Part shown: in pieces, positions 35,775 through 44,014 of the stretch
How the letters are laid out: every line of letters starts with the position of its first letter
How positions within the stretch are numbered: the stretch's first letter is position 1
DNA from: Mesonia sp008017825
GTDB taxonomy: Bacteria > Bacteroidota > Bacteroidia > Flavobacteriales > Flavobacteriaceae
DNA length: 64,000 nucleotides
Direction: 5' to 3'
NCBI RefSeq assembly: GCF_008017825.1
Contig: NZ_VRLS01000052.1
Location: forward strand, 124,001-188,000
Notes under the pieces: generated by a model
Told to the model about the DNA's origin: nothing
The model's database searches: none
What the model saw: only the letters and a program-made list of their open reading frames with translations
Translations under genes and position numbers: made by a program

Positions 35775-35816
35775 AAAATCCCTTCCCTTACAGGAGGGGA
35801 TTTTTGTTTATAATTA
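35775..35816 (+). terminator. Terminator after the lipoprotein pair
   Basis: AAAATCCC-T-TCC and GGA-G-GGGATTTT form the stem, followed by T-rich sequence. Confidence 0.75.
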
Positions 35817-35837
35817 TATGAATAAAACATTCCGTGT

Positions 35838-36923
35838 ATGTGGGACGAGGCTATTGAAGCTATAAAAGACAACAATACTGTCTGGATAAAAGAAAATCGA
35901 ATAGATTTCCAGCACTATTTTCAAAGAGAAAATTGTCATCCGCAAGGAAAACTTTCTGCTTTAGCGTTAGAAAAACATTACAAAGCTAAACTCTTTAAAA
36001 TGTTTTTAGGTAAAAACTATAACGGCCTTGCTTTAAGCTTAGACGAAGGTACCAAATGGATAGAAAATGCTTCCTTTCTTGACGGGAACTGGGGCTGGTT
36101 ATTGGGTATTGGTGTCGGTGGAGCTTATTTCGCCGATTATTGTAATGAGAAGGTTGCAAAGGAAAATTTTTCTCCTAAAAATGCTTTAGTCGCTGGAAGC
36201 GGAAAACCTTCTAGCAAACTAATCTCTCTACCCAATGGCTATGCATTAAGTGGTAGTTGGAAATACTGTAGTGGCTCTGAGCAAGCTTCATTATTTACTG
36301 CAGTTACAATTAAAGAAAAGAAACCCATTGCTATTATTATTCCCAGCAAATCAGTTATAATTAAAAAAGATTGGAATGCCATAGGATTGCCTTTAACCTG
36401 TAGTCATTCTATAGAAACCCAAGAAGCCTTTATTCCTAAGGATCATTTATTTGATTTATCTACAAACCCTAGATATAACGAATATCCCATATCCACTTAT
36501 CCTTTTATAAATTTTGCAATAGCTTGTTTCACTCCGGTTATTATAGGAATTACTAAGAATCTTTTTGAAGATATTTCTGAATTTGTATCCAGTAAAGAAG
36601 AGATCTGGAAAAATCATCAACCAGAACGTTATGAGGTTATCAGTGTCAGAATCTTAGAAATCAAAACCCACTTAGAAAACACTTCGTCTCAATTTTATCA
36701 TACATTAAAGAAGAGTTGGCAAAACCATTTAGAAGAACAACCAAATTTAGAAAGCGACCTATCATCAATTGCAAAAGAACTCGCTGCCTACTGCTACGAG
36801 GAATCTTTTCAAATAATTCCTTTGCTGGGAATGGTAGCTATAGAGAATGACACATCTATTCAGAGACAATTTAAAAATCTACAAACCGCTTATCAACACA
36901 TGATATTTAGAAATTTCTCTTAA
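35838..36923 (+). CDS. Acyl-CoA dehydrogenase-fold flavoprotein
   Basis: The 361-aa protein has WGWLLGIGVGGAYFADY, the beta-domain signature SGSWKYCSGSEQASLFTAV, KDWNAIGLPLTCSHSI and a C-terminal helical bundle. Length and WKYCSG block fit the DszC/HpaB-like group of acyl-CoA dehydrogenase-fold flavin monooxygenases as well as dehydrogenases proper. I do not see a confident catalytic Glu, so the substrate and reaction type are open. No pathway partner lies adjacent. Confidence 0.8.
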   Translation: MWDEAIEAIKDNNTVWIKENRIDFQHYFQRENCHPQGKLSALALEKHYKAKLFKMFLGKNYNGLALSLDEGTKWIENASFLDGNWGWLLGIGVGGAYFADYCNEKVAKENFSPKNALVAGSGKPSSKLISLPNGYALSGSWKYCSGSEQASLFTAVTIKEKKPIAIIIPSKSVIIKKDWNAIGLPLTCSHSIETQEAFIPKDHLFDLSTNPRYNEYPISTYPFINFAIACFTPVIIGITKNLFEDISEFVSSKEEIWKNHQPERYEVISVRILEIKTHLENTSSQFYHTLKKSWQNHLEEQPNLESDLSSIAKELAAYCYEESFQIIPLLGMVAIENDTSIQRQFKNLQTAYQHMIFRNFS

Positions 36924-37019
36924 TTATCAATCTATTTTCTGTAATTTTTATATTAGCATAATAACAGTAAAATAATAAGCTCATCTCTTTTAACCTAAAC
37001 TTACCTTATTAACTCCACT

Positions 37020-37586
37020 ATGAAAAAACTACTACTTTTAATATTCATAATTTTTTCCTCAAATCTTATAAATGCTCAACAAACATTTTCTCATGCTATA
37101 GGTGCTACTGGCTTTTTAGGCACAAGAAATGCAAACTTACACGCTGTGGGAATAACTTATTCTCCAAGACTTAATATCTTTAAAACTGGAGAATCTTCCA
37201 CTATATCTGTTGGTACTAACTTGGGAATTGGATATAATTTGAAAAATAATTTTGCTGACAAAAATCCAATTACATTTCATATACCCATAAGCATCGACTT
37301 TAATTTTGGTCTTGCCAGCACAAAAGCCTCATTTACAAAAAATAAATCTGGTGGTTTTTTTGGTTTAGGATATAGCTTTGAACAAGCCGGCTTAAGTCTT
37401 GACGAAAACAATATAGAAGAAGACACTTTCGTTAAAGAAAACATCAATGGTCCTATGGTAAATTTAGGATACCAGTTTAAAATCGCCTCTCAAGCATTTG
37501 GAATACGGGCTTCTTATTTATATGGTATAGGTGATTTTGAAGGTGGTTATTTAACTTCTCTAACCTTACAATATATTTTTGATTAA
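37020..37586 (+). CDS. Small outer-membrane beta-barrel protein
   Basis: The 188-aa protein has a signal peptide (MKKLLLLIFIIFSSNLINAQ) and alternating hydrophobic strands with GIGYNLKNNF, GFFGLGYSFE and AFGIRASYLYGIGDFE, ending YIFD, suited to an eight-stranded barrel. No OmpA domain is present. The next gene is 112 bp downstream and the two may be separate units. The function is unknown. Confidence 0.75.
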   Translation: MKKLLLLIFIIFSSNLINAQQTFSHAIGATGFLGTRNANLHAVGITYSPRLNIFKTGESSTISVGTNLGIGYNLKNNFADKNPITFHIPISIDFNFGLASTKASFTKNKSGGFFGLGYSFEQAGLSLDENNIEEDTFVKENINGPMVNLGYQFKIASQAFGIRASYLYGIGDFEGGYLTSLTLQYIFD

Positions 37587-37698
37587 ACTATATTCACTAT
37601 TACATATTTCTAACATTAGACTATATAGTAAAATCTTTTCGATTCTAATTTTATATTATCTTTAGGTTTCACAAAACATTTTAATCATAAACTATACA

Positions 37699-38142
37699 AT
37701 GAAAAAAACATTCTCATTTCTATTCTTATTTATAACTATAAGCGTTCTCTCTCAAAATAAGCCTAAAGAGCAGGTTGAGAATTTTTTCACTCAATATCAA
37801 GAACAAAGCGCAACTATTGCAATTGACAATCTCTACAAAACTAATCAATGGATGGATAGAGCTACCGATGCAATAACAGATTTAAAAAATAAAATGGAGG
37901 GTCTCAATACTGATTTTGTAGGAAAATTTTATGGCTATGAGCTGATCTTAGAAAAGAAACTTGGAGAAAGCTTTATTTTATTGAGCTATTTAGGAAAGTA
38001 TGACCGCCAACCAATTAGATTTACTTTTGAATTTTATAAACCGAACGATACTTGGAAAATATTCGGACTGAAATTTGACGGAGATCTTGATAACGAAATT
38101 GAAGAAGCTGCAAAATTATATTACCATCGTCTTGACGATTAA
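37699..38142 (+). CDS. Small secreted protein of unknown function
   Basis: The 147-aa protein has a signal peptide (ending SVLSQ) and an alpha+beta mature part: QVENFFTQYQEQSATIAIDNLYKTNQ, KFYGYELILEKKLGESFILLSYLGKYDRQPIRFTFEFYKPNDTWKI. The layout (helices followed by an antiparallel sheet ending in W-x-I) is like NTF2-fold or DUF4019-type small proteins. I would not assign it further. Confidence 0.65.
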   Translation: MKKTFSFLFLFITISVLSQNKPKEQVENFFTQYQEQSATIAIDNLYKTNQWMDRATDAITDLKNKMEGLNTDFVGKFYGYELILEKKLGESFILLSYLGKYDRQPIRFTFEFYKPNDTWKIFGLKFDGDLDNEIEEAAKLYYHRLDD

Positions 38143-38195
38143 AACAACCTAACTACAATTACAACATAAAACTACTCGATTAATTCTAAAAAACC

Positions 38196-38233
38196 AAAAA
38201 AGCCTTGAAAATCAAAAGATTAACAAGGCTTTG
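38196..38233 (-). terminator. Terminator of the tRNA operon
   Basis: On the minus strand AAAGCCTTG and CAAGGCTTT pair around a loop of about 16 nt, and T6 follows. It lies directly after the tRNA-Leu gene. Confidence 0.75.
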
Positions 38234-38235
38234 AG

Positions 38236-38319
38236 TACTCGGGACGGGACTTGAACCCGTACGAACTAATGTTCATTGGATTTTAAGTCCAACGTGTCTA
38301 CCAATTCCACCACCCGAGC
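38236..38319 (-). tRNA. tRNA-Leu (anticodon TAA)
   Basis: The 84-nt sequence folds as a class II tRNA: acceptor GCTCGGG with CCCGAGT (one G-U), anticodon loop CTTAAAA giving TAA, a long variable arm, T-loop GTTCAAGTC, and discriminator A. CCA is not encoded. Confidence 0.95.
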
Positions 38320-38361
38320 CAATATGTTTTTATAAAGTATATAAATAACTAGTAGACTCTG

Positions 38362-38434
38362 AGCGAAAAACGGGATTCGAACCCGCGACCTCCACCTTGG
38401 CAAGGTGGCGCTCTACCAACTGAGCTATTTTCGC
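38362..38434 (-). tRNA. tRNA-Gly (anticodon GCC)
   Basis: The 73-nt cloverleaf has acceptor GCGAAAA, D-arm AGCTCAGTTGGTAGAGC, anticodon stem-loop CACCTTGCCAAGGTG giving GCC, T-loop GGGTTCGAATCCC, and U discriminator as expected for glycine. It is 42 bp upstream of tRNA-Leu on the same strand. Confidence 0.96.
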
Positions 38435-38472
38435 GTAATCTGTAAATGAACGTGCAATCGTGATTGCGGATG

Positions 38473-38501
38473 CAAATTTAATCCTTTTTTTAGCTTTTCA
38501 A
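38473..38501 (-). promoter_or_regulatory. Consensus promoter of the tRNA-Gly/tRNA-Leu operon
   Basis: On the minus strand TTTG (ending at 38499) and TAAATTTG (38480-38473) are separated by 18 bp, an exact match to the flavobacterial consensus, 38 bp before the tRNA-Gly gene. Confidence 0.8.
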
Positions 38502-38520
38502 AGAAAAATCGAAAGAAAAT

Positions 38521-41148
38521 TTATTTTTTTTCTGTTTTAGACTGCTGCACCCCTAGCATTCTCTTAATTTCATTTAATTTCATCAACGCCTCCACTGGCG
38601 TAAGTGTATCAATATCAATATGTAATATATCTTCTTTTATTTCTTCTAATAAAGGATCATCTAATTTAAAAAAACTTAGTTGAGGTTCTTTTTCTGTAGC
38701 TTTTTTTACTTGATTACTTAAACCTTCTTCTCCATGAGACTTTTCAAGCTTTTTCAATATCTTATTTGCTCTGTGTAATACCTGTTGAGGCATACCTGCC
38801 ATCTTAGCCACATGAATTCCAAAACTATGTTCGCTGCCACCCGGAGTGAGTTTTCTTAAAAACAACACATTATCTTTTAATTCTTTTACAGAAACGTTAT
38901 AATTTTTAATCCGTGTAAACGTTTGTGTCATTTCATTTAATTCGTGATAATGGGTTGCAAATAGAGTTTTTGCTTTAGAAGGGTGTTCGTGTAAATATTC
39001 GCTTATCGCCCAAGCAATCGAAATACCGTCATAAGTACTTGTTCCTCTCCCTATCTCATCGAGCAGTATTAAGCTTCTTTCCGATAAGTTATTAAGAATA
39101 TTGGCGGTTTCGTTCATTTCTACCATAAAAGTAGATTCTCCCAGTGAAATATTGTCACTTGCTCCCACTCTGGTAAAAATTTTATCTACTAAACCTATTT
39201 CGGCCGCTTTTGCTGGCACAAAACTACCCATTTGAGCTAACAATACAATTAATGCTGTTTGCCTTAAGATAGCCGACTTACCACTCATATTAGGACCAGT
39301 AATCATGATAATTTGCTGCTCGGCTCTATCTAAACTTACATTATTAGAAACATACAACTCACCCGCTGGCAATTGTTTTTCAATTACAGGATGCCTCCCT
39401 TCTTCAATGTATAAATCGTGCCCCATATTTATCGTAGGTTCACAGTAGTTTTCTTCTAATGCCAATTGTGCAAAACTTTGCAAGCAGTCCAAACGCGCTA
39501 CAAGAGAAGCATTTTTTTGAATCACCTCTATATAATCGGCCATCCAAAGCACCATTTTATGAAATATCTCTTGCTCTAAAGCATAAATTTTCTCTTCGGC
39601 TCCTAAAATTTTGGATTCGTATTCTTTTAGCTCTTCGGTAATGTAACGTTCGGCATTCACTAGGGTTTGTTTTCTCACCCAACTTTCGGGTACTTTGTCT
39701 TTGTGAGCGTTTCGTACTTCTATATAATACCCAAAAACATTATTACTAGCTATCTTTAAACTCGTAATTCCTGTCGCTTCCACCTCACGCGCAAGCATCT
39801 TATCTAAATAATCTTTCCCAGAAAATGCCAATTGTCGCAGCTCGTCCAGCTCTTGAGAAAATCCTGTTGCAATCGCATTTCCTTTATTAATATTTACGGG
39901 AGCTTCCTCGTGTAAAGACTCTTCTATCTTTTTACGAAGCAAATCACAACTGTGTAAATTTTCTGAAATAACCTGCAAAGCTTCTGCTTCGCTCGATGCG
40001 GAAAGTTCCTTAATAGGAAGAATCGCATCTAATGATTTTTTTAACTGAACAACTTCTCGCGGACTTATTTTTTGAGTGGCGACCTTAGAAATTAAACGCT
40101 CTAAATCTCCAATTTTATTTATATGTTCCTGTATTTCTTTTCGCTGCTGCGGATTTTTAATAAAATATTTCACCACTGCATGCCTTGCTTCAATCTTTTC
40201 TTTATTCTTTAACGGAAGTGCCAACCAACGTTTTAACAACCTTCCTCCCATAGCAGAAAGTGTTTTATCTATCACATCTAAAAGCGTCACCGCCTGTAAA
40301 GCGTTTCCTTGATAAAGTTCTAGATTGCGAATGGTAAACCTATCCATCCACACATACTCTTCTTCGGCAATTCTCGATAAGGAAGAAATGTGTTGCAATT
40401 GTTTATGCTGAGTTTCGGCTAAATAATGCAAAACTGCACCAGAGGCTATAATCCCTTCGGGTAATCGATCTACACCAAAACCTTTTAAGTTTTTCGTTTG
40501 AAAATGGTTGGTTAGCGTCTCATCTGCATAATCGGGTTGAAAAATCCAATCTTCGAGATAAAAGGTATGAAAATTCTCTCCCCATAATTCCGTAAAGTTT
40601 TTTCTATTCTTTTTCGGAATTAAAACTTCACTAGGTTGAAAATTCTGTAAAAGCTTATCAATATGTTCTGCATCACCTTGAGCAGTTAAAAACTCTCCTG
40701 TAGAAACGTCTAAGAATGAAATTCCGTAAAGTTTTTTTCCAAATTGTACTGCAGCCAAAAAGTTATTGCTTTTACTCTGTAACACCTCATCGTTCAACGA
40801 AACGCCAGGAGTTACCAATTCGGTTACCCCTCGTTTTACAATTTTTTTGGTTTGTTTAGGATCTTCTAGTTGATCGCAAATTGCTACCCGCTGCCCAGCT
40901 TTTACCAGTTTAGGCAAATAATTATTTAAAGAATGATGGGGAAAGCCAGCCAATTCGAGTTTTTCGCCACCGTTATTTCTATTGGTAAGTACAATATTCA
41001 AAATTCTCGCTGCTTTAATAGCATCTTCCCCAAAGGTTTCATAAAAATCGCCCACCCGAAACAACAACATCGCATCGGGATATTTAGCCTTAATGGCGTT
41101 ATATTGTTTCATTAATGGCGTTACTTTGGGAGCTTTTTTTGCAGTCAA
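38521..41148 (-). CDS. mutS: DNA mismatch repair protein MutS
   Basis: The 875-aa protein starts with the mismatch-binding domain (LLFRVGDFYETFGEDA, containing the F-x-E motif) and carries the core and clamp regions. It then has the ATPase with Walker A GPNMSGKSAILRQ, FTRVGASDNISLGESTFMVEM, Walker B SLILLDEIGRGTSTYDG and FATHYHEL. The length is standard for MutS1. It recognises base mismatches and recruits MutL. It is read towards the tRNA operon on the same strand, with 86 bp between. Confidence 0.97.
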   Translation of the reverse strand: MTAKKAPKVTPLMKQYNAIKAKYPDAMLLFRVGDFYETFGEDAIKAARILNIVLTNRNNGGEKLELAGFPHHSLNNYLPKLVKAGQRVAICDQLEDPKQTKKIVKRGVTELVTPGVSLNDEVLQSKSNNFLAAVQFGKKLYGISFLDVSTGEFLTAQGDAEHIDKLLQNFQPSEVLIPKKNRKNFTELWGENFHTFYLEDWIFQPDYADETLTNHFQTKNLKGFGVDRLPEGIIASGAVLHYLAETQHKQLQHISSLSRIAEEEYVWMDRFTIRNLELYQGNALQAVTLLDVIDKTLSAMGGRLLKRWLALPLKNKEKIEARHAVVKYFIKNPQQRKEIQEHINKIGDLERLISKVATQKISPREVVQLKKSLDAILPIKELSASSEAEALQVISENLHSCDLLRKKIEESLHEEAPVNINKGNAIATGFSQELDELRQLAFSGKDYLDKMLAREVEATGITSLKIASNNVFGYYIEVRNAHKDKVPESWVRKQTLVNAERYITEELKEYESKILGAEEKIYALEQEIFHKMVLWMADYIEVIQKNASLVARLDCLQSFAQLALEENYCEPTINMGHDLYIEEGRHPVIEKQLPAGELYVSNNVSLDRAEQQIIMITGPNMSGKSAILRQTALIVLLAQMGSFVPAKAAEIGLVDKIFTRVGASDNISLGESTFMVEMNETANILNNLSERSLILLDEIGRGTSTYDGISIAWAISEYLHEHPSKAKTLFATHYHELNEMTQTFTRIKNYNVSVKELKDNVLFLRKLTPGGSEHSFGIHVAKMAGMPQQVLHRANKILKKLEKSHGEEGLSNQVKKATEKEPQLSFFKLDDPLLEEIKEDILHIDIDTLTPVEALMKLNEIKRMLGVQQSKTEKK

Positions 41149-41248
41149 AATTTTTCTTTTTTAATCAAGAAGTAAAAATAAGAATTCTATGTTTCACAGA
41201 AGACGTAAAATGCTTTCCTGTTTATAAGTTTTCATTATTTTCGCAGTT

Positions 41249-41785
41249 ATGAAAAATAGAAAATTAAAAAACAGCGAGCTTGACAGAAAATCTATTGAAG
41301 ATTTTAAAGAAGCTAAAAAAACTCCATTAATCGTTATCTTAGACAATATTAGAAGCCTTAATAATATAGGATCTGTTTTTAGAACTGCCGATGCTTTTTT
41401 GATTGAAAAAATTTTTCTTTGCGGAATTACCGCCACCCCACCTCATAAAGACATTCAAAAAACCGCTTTAGGCGCCACCGATACTGTGGTGTGGGAGCAT
41501 CAAGAAAACACCGAAGACGTGATCAAAGAACTCCGTGAAAAAGGAGTGAAAATTTTGAGCATCGAACAGGCTGAAGATGCTGTAATGCTAAATGATTTTT
41601 CTCCTAAAAACGATGAAACCTATGCTATTGTTTTTGGGAATGAAGTAAAAGGAGTACAGCAAAGTGTCGTTTCAGCGAGTGATTATGTTATTGAAATTCC
41701 GCAATACGGGAGTAAACATTCTTTAAACATATCGGTAAGTGCCGGTGTAGTCATTTGGGATCTATTTGCGAAAATGCATAAGTAA
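41249..41785 (+). CDS. TrmH/SpoU-family RNA methyltransferase
   Basis: The 178-aa protein has LDNIRSLNNIGSVFRTADAF (motif 1), YAIVFGNEVKGVQQSV (motif 2) and EIPQYGSKHSLNISVSAGVVIWDL (motif 3), the three SPOUT motifs of the TrmH family. It would 2'-O-methylate tRNA or rRNA using SAM; the target is not readable. It diverges from mutS and converges with the gene at 41790, 4 bp away. Confidence 0.92.
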   Translation: MKNRKLKNSELDRKSIEDFKEAKKTPLIVILDNIRSLNNIGSVFRTADAFLIEKIFLCGITATPPHKDIQKTALGATDTVVWEHQENTEDVIKELREKGVKILSIEQAEDAVMLNDFSPKNDETYAIVFGNEVKGVQQSVVSASDYVIEIPQYGSKHSLNISVSAGVVIWDLFAKMHK

Positions 41786-41789
41786 ATTT

Positions 41790-42077
41790 CTAAAAATAAA
41801 TCAAGAATAAGATAATAAATATAACCCCGAAAGTTATAAATGACCAAAACACTATCTCCTGTTTTTTATTTACTTTGTTAGCTTTATTTTTAATCTCAGA
41901 CCTTACTTGTTCTATTTTTTCTTTAGAATATTTTTTTAAAAATGGGCTTTCGCTTTTTTGAGTTTTATATAAATGACTGCTATTCTTTTTAAATTTTTGA
42001 CGATTAGAACCACGCAAAGCTCTATTTTGCTTCATGCGATTAATCATATCAAAAACGTGACCCGATCCGTAACTCAT
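41790..42077 (-). CDS. Small basic membrane-anchored protein of unknown function
   Basis: The 95-aa protein has a basic N-terminal region (MKQNRALRGSNRQKFKKN), a charged helix (KYSKEKIEQVRSEIKNKANK), and one C-terminal transmembrane helix (EIVFWSFITFGVIFIILFLI). This tail-anchor layout suggests a cytoplasmic basic domain, perhaps binding nucleic acid or ribosomes, held at the inner membrane. I do not recognise a family. It is 27 bp downstream of folK-dNK on the same strand and may be co-transcribed with it. Confidence 0.75.
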   Translation of the reverse strand: MSYGSGHVFDMINRMKQNRALRGSNRQKFKKNSSHLYKTQKSESPFLKKYSKEKIEQVRSEIKNKANKVNKKQEIVFWSFITFGVIFIILFLIYF

Positions 42078-42104
42078 CTTTAAAATTTTACATTTAAAGT
42101 TAGT

Positions 42105-43220
42105 TTATTCTTGAATCTCTTCCAAAATTTTTAAATAATCCTCTCGGTGTTCTACAAAATCTAAGTGAGAAATATCAATGACTTTTACATTAAGATGTTG
42201 CTGGTTTTTTATAAAATTTAGATAGCCTTTATTAATATTTTCTAAGTAATCTGCAGGAATTTTTTGTTCGTAACTTCTACCTCGCTTTTTTATATTCTCT
42301 AATAAACGCTCTGTGTTTTGGTAGAGATACACGTATAAATCTGGCTTTGCCAAATCTTTATACATAATATCAAAAAGCTTTTTATAAAGATTAAACTCTT
42401 CTTGTTGCAAGGTTACTTTAGCAAAAATGAGGGATTTATAAATATCGTAATCGCCCACCATAAAATCACTAAACAAATCGTACTGTGAAATATCATCGAG
42501 CAATTGCTGGTAGCGATCTGCTAAAAAAGACATTTCTAAAGGAAAAGCATAACGGTGTTGATCTTTATAAAATTTAGGTAAAAAGGGATTGTCTTTAAAC
42601 CGCTCGCAAATAAGTTTTGCCTGATAGTCTTCAGCAATCATAGTGGCTAAACTCGTCTTACCAGCTCCTATATTGCCTTCTATAGCTATATATTTATAAT
42701 GGTTAAGATTTAGAGTTTTTACTTTCAGTTTTTCAGAAGAAATTTTAATTTGACTTGCGGACAATTCACCTTTTAATTGTTGAATGCTTTTTTGAGATTG
42801 AGGATGAATCGTTTCTGCTGCTATTTCCGTTAAGGGAAAAAGAACAAAATCTCGTTGATGCAAATGAGCGTGAGGAATTTCTAAATCTTTTTCGCTTATC
42901 AACTCATTTCCGTAAAGAAGAATATCTAAATCTAATGTCCTATTTTGATAGCCATTAATGGAACGCTGCCTCCCGTACAAATTTTCGATATCTAATAGAT
43001 GTTGAAGAACCTTTTTAGCCGAAAATCTAGTTTTTACAGCTAGGCAAGCATTAAAAAAATCTTGACCTTCAAAACCAAATGCCGCAGTTTCATAAATGGA
43101 AGAAATCTGTACGACATCTCCAATTCTTTCTTGAATTGCATCTACTGCTAATTGTAAGTATTGATGTCTATCTCCTTGATTACTTCCTAAAGCAATGTAT
43201 GTTAGTGTGGATTTTTTCAA
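42105..43220 (-). CDS. folK: Fusion: HPPK (FolK) with a deoxynucleoside kinase
   Basis: This is one 371-aa reading frame. Residues about 1-160 are 2-amino-4-hydroxy-6-hydroxymethyldihydropteridine pyrophosphokinase (YIALGSNQGDR, FFNACLAVKT, NRTLDLDILLYG and PHAHLHQRDFVL). From about residue 172 there is a deoxynucleoside kinase with P-loop IEGNIGAGKTSLAT, LERFKDNPFLP-like ERFKDNPFLPKFY, and SFLADRYQQ. FolK makes the pterin pyrophosphate for folate synthesis, and the kinase salvages deoxynucleosides. Fused forms are known in Flavobacteriia. The two activities would join folate supply with dTMP-related metabolism served by ThyA and FolA nearby. Confidence 0.93.
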   Translation of the reverse strand: MKKSTLTYIALGSNQGDRHQYLQLAVDAIQERIGDVVQISSIYETAAFGFEGQDFFNACLAVKTRFSAKKVLQHLLDIENLYGRQRSINGYQNRTLDLDILLYGNELISEKDLEIPHAHLHQRDFVLFPLTEIAAETIHPQSQKSIQQLKGELSASQIKISSEKLKVKTLNLNHYKYIAIEGNIGAGKTSLATMIAEDYQAKLICERFKDNPFLPKFYKDQHRYAFPLEMSFLADRYQQLLDDISQYDLFSDFMVGDYDIYKSLIFAKVTLQQEEFNLYKKLFDIMYKDLAKPDLYVYLYQNTERLLENIKKRGRSYEQKIPADYLENINKGYLNFIKNQQHLNVKVIDISHLDFVEHREDYLKILEEIQE

Positions 43221-43322
43221 AAATTTAACAGAATGGGTTCTACAATTTCACAGCAAATTAAGCAAAACAAATTTACATACTCCTAAATTTGCCGTTTAGA
43301 GATATTAACAAATTTAGTTTAA

Positions 43323-44012
43323 TTGAAAGGGAGCAAAAAGTTATTGGCCTATAAAGTGTACTTTATTTTGGGGGCACTATTTATATCGGCTTTAGTGGTT
43401 TCTAACTTAATATTTAAAAAATTTTTCTATTGGGATTTTTTCGGTATTCATCGTTTTGAAATATCTGTAGGTATTTTGCCCTATCCTATTACGTTTCTTA
43501 TCACCGATCTTATAAGTGAAATTTACGGAAAGAAAAAAGCTAACCAAGTTGTCATTGCAGGAATTTTCGCTTCTGTATTTTCATTATTTATTATTTACGT
43601 AGCCGCACAAGTACCTGCTACAGCCTGGTCACCTATAGATGACAACTTATTTAATACGGTGTTTGGTTCTACCGCAATTGCTGTAATGGCATCGATGATG
43701 GCTTATTTATTAGCTCAATTGGTAGACATACAATTGTACCATTTTTGGAAGAAATTAACCCAAGGGAAACATTTATGGTTACGTAACAATTTTTCTACGT
43801 TTTTGTCTCAATTTGTAGATACCTTTGTGGTACTACTATTGCTATGTAGTTTTAATGAAATTGAATGGGATTTGTTTGGTGTTTTACTATTAAGCGGCTT
43901 TTTATTTAAAGTATTAATAGCATTACTAGACACTCCTTTTTTGTACCTAGCAGTATATATTTTTAGAAAGAAATTTAACTTAAAATCAACTCAAGAATTA
44001 AGCATAGAGTAA
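43323..44012 (+). CDS. yhhQ: Queuosine precursor transporter (YhhQ family)
   Basis: The 229-aa protein begins at TTG (MKGSKKLLAYKVYF). It has about six transmembrane helices with PYPITFLITDLISEIYGKKKA, MAYLLAQLVDIQLYHFWK, LRNNFSTFLSQFVDTFVVL and LDTPFLYLAVYIF. These are the conserved features of the YhhQ/VUT-type transporters that import preQ0/preQ1 for tRNA queuosine. A TAAATTTG element at 43284-43291 is the likely -7 site. The next gene (AsmA-like) starts 2 bp later. Confidence 0.9.
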   Translation: MKGSKKLLAYKVYFILGALFISALVVSNLIFKKFFYWDFFGIHRFEISVGILPYPITFLITDLISEIYGKKKANQVVIAGIFASVFSLFIIYVAAQVPATAWSPIDDNLFNTVFGSTAIAVMASMMAYLLAQLVDIQLYHFWKKLTQGKHLWLRNNFSTFLSQFVDTFVVLLLLCSFNEIEWDLFGVLLLSGFLFKVLIALLDTPFLYLAVYIFRKKFNLKSTQELSIE

Positions 44013-44014
44013 TT

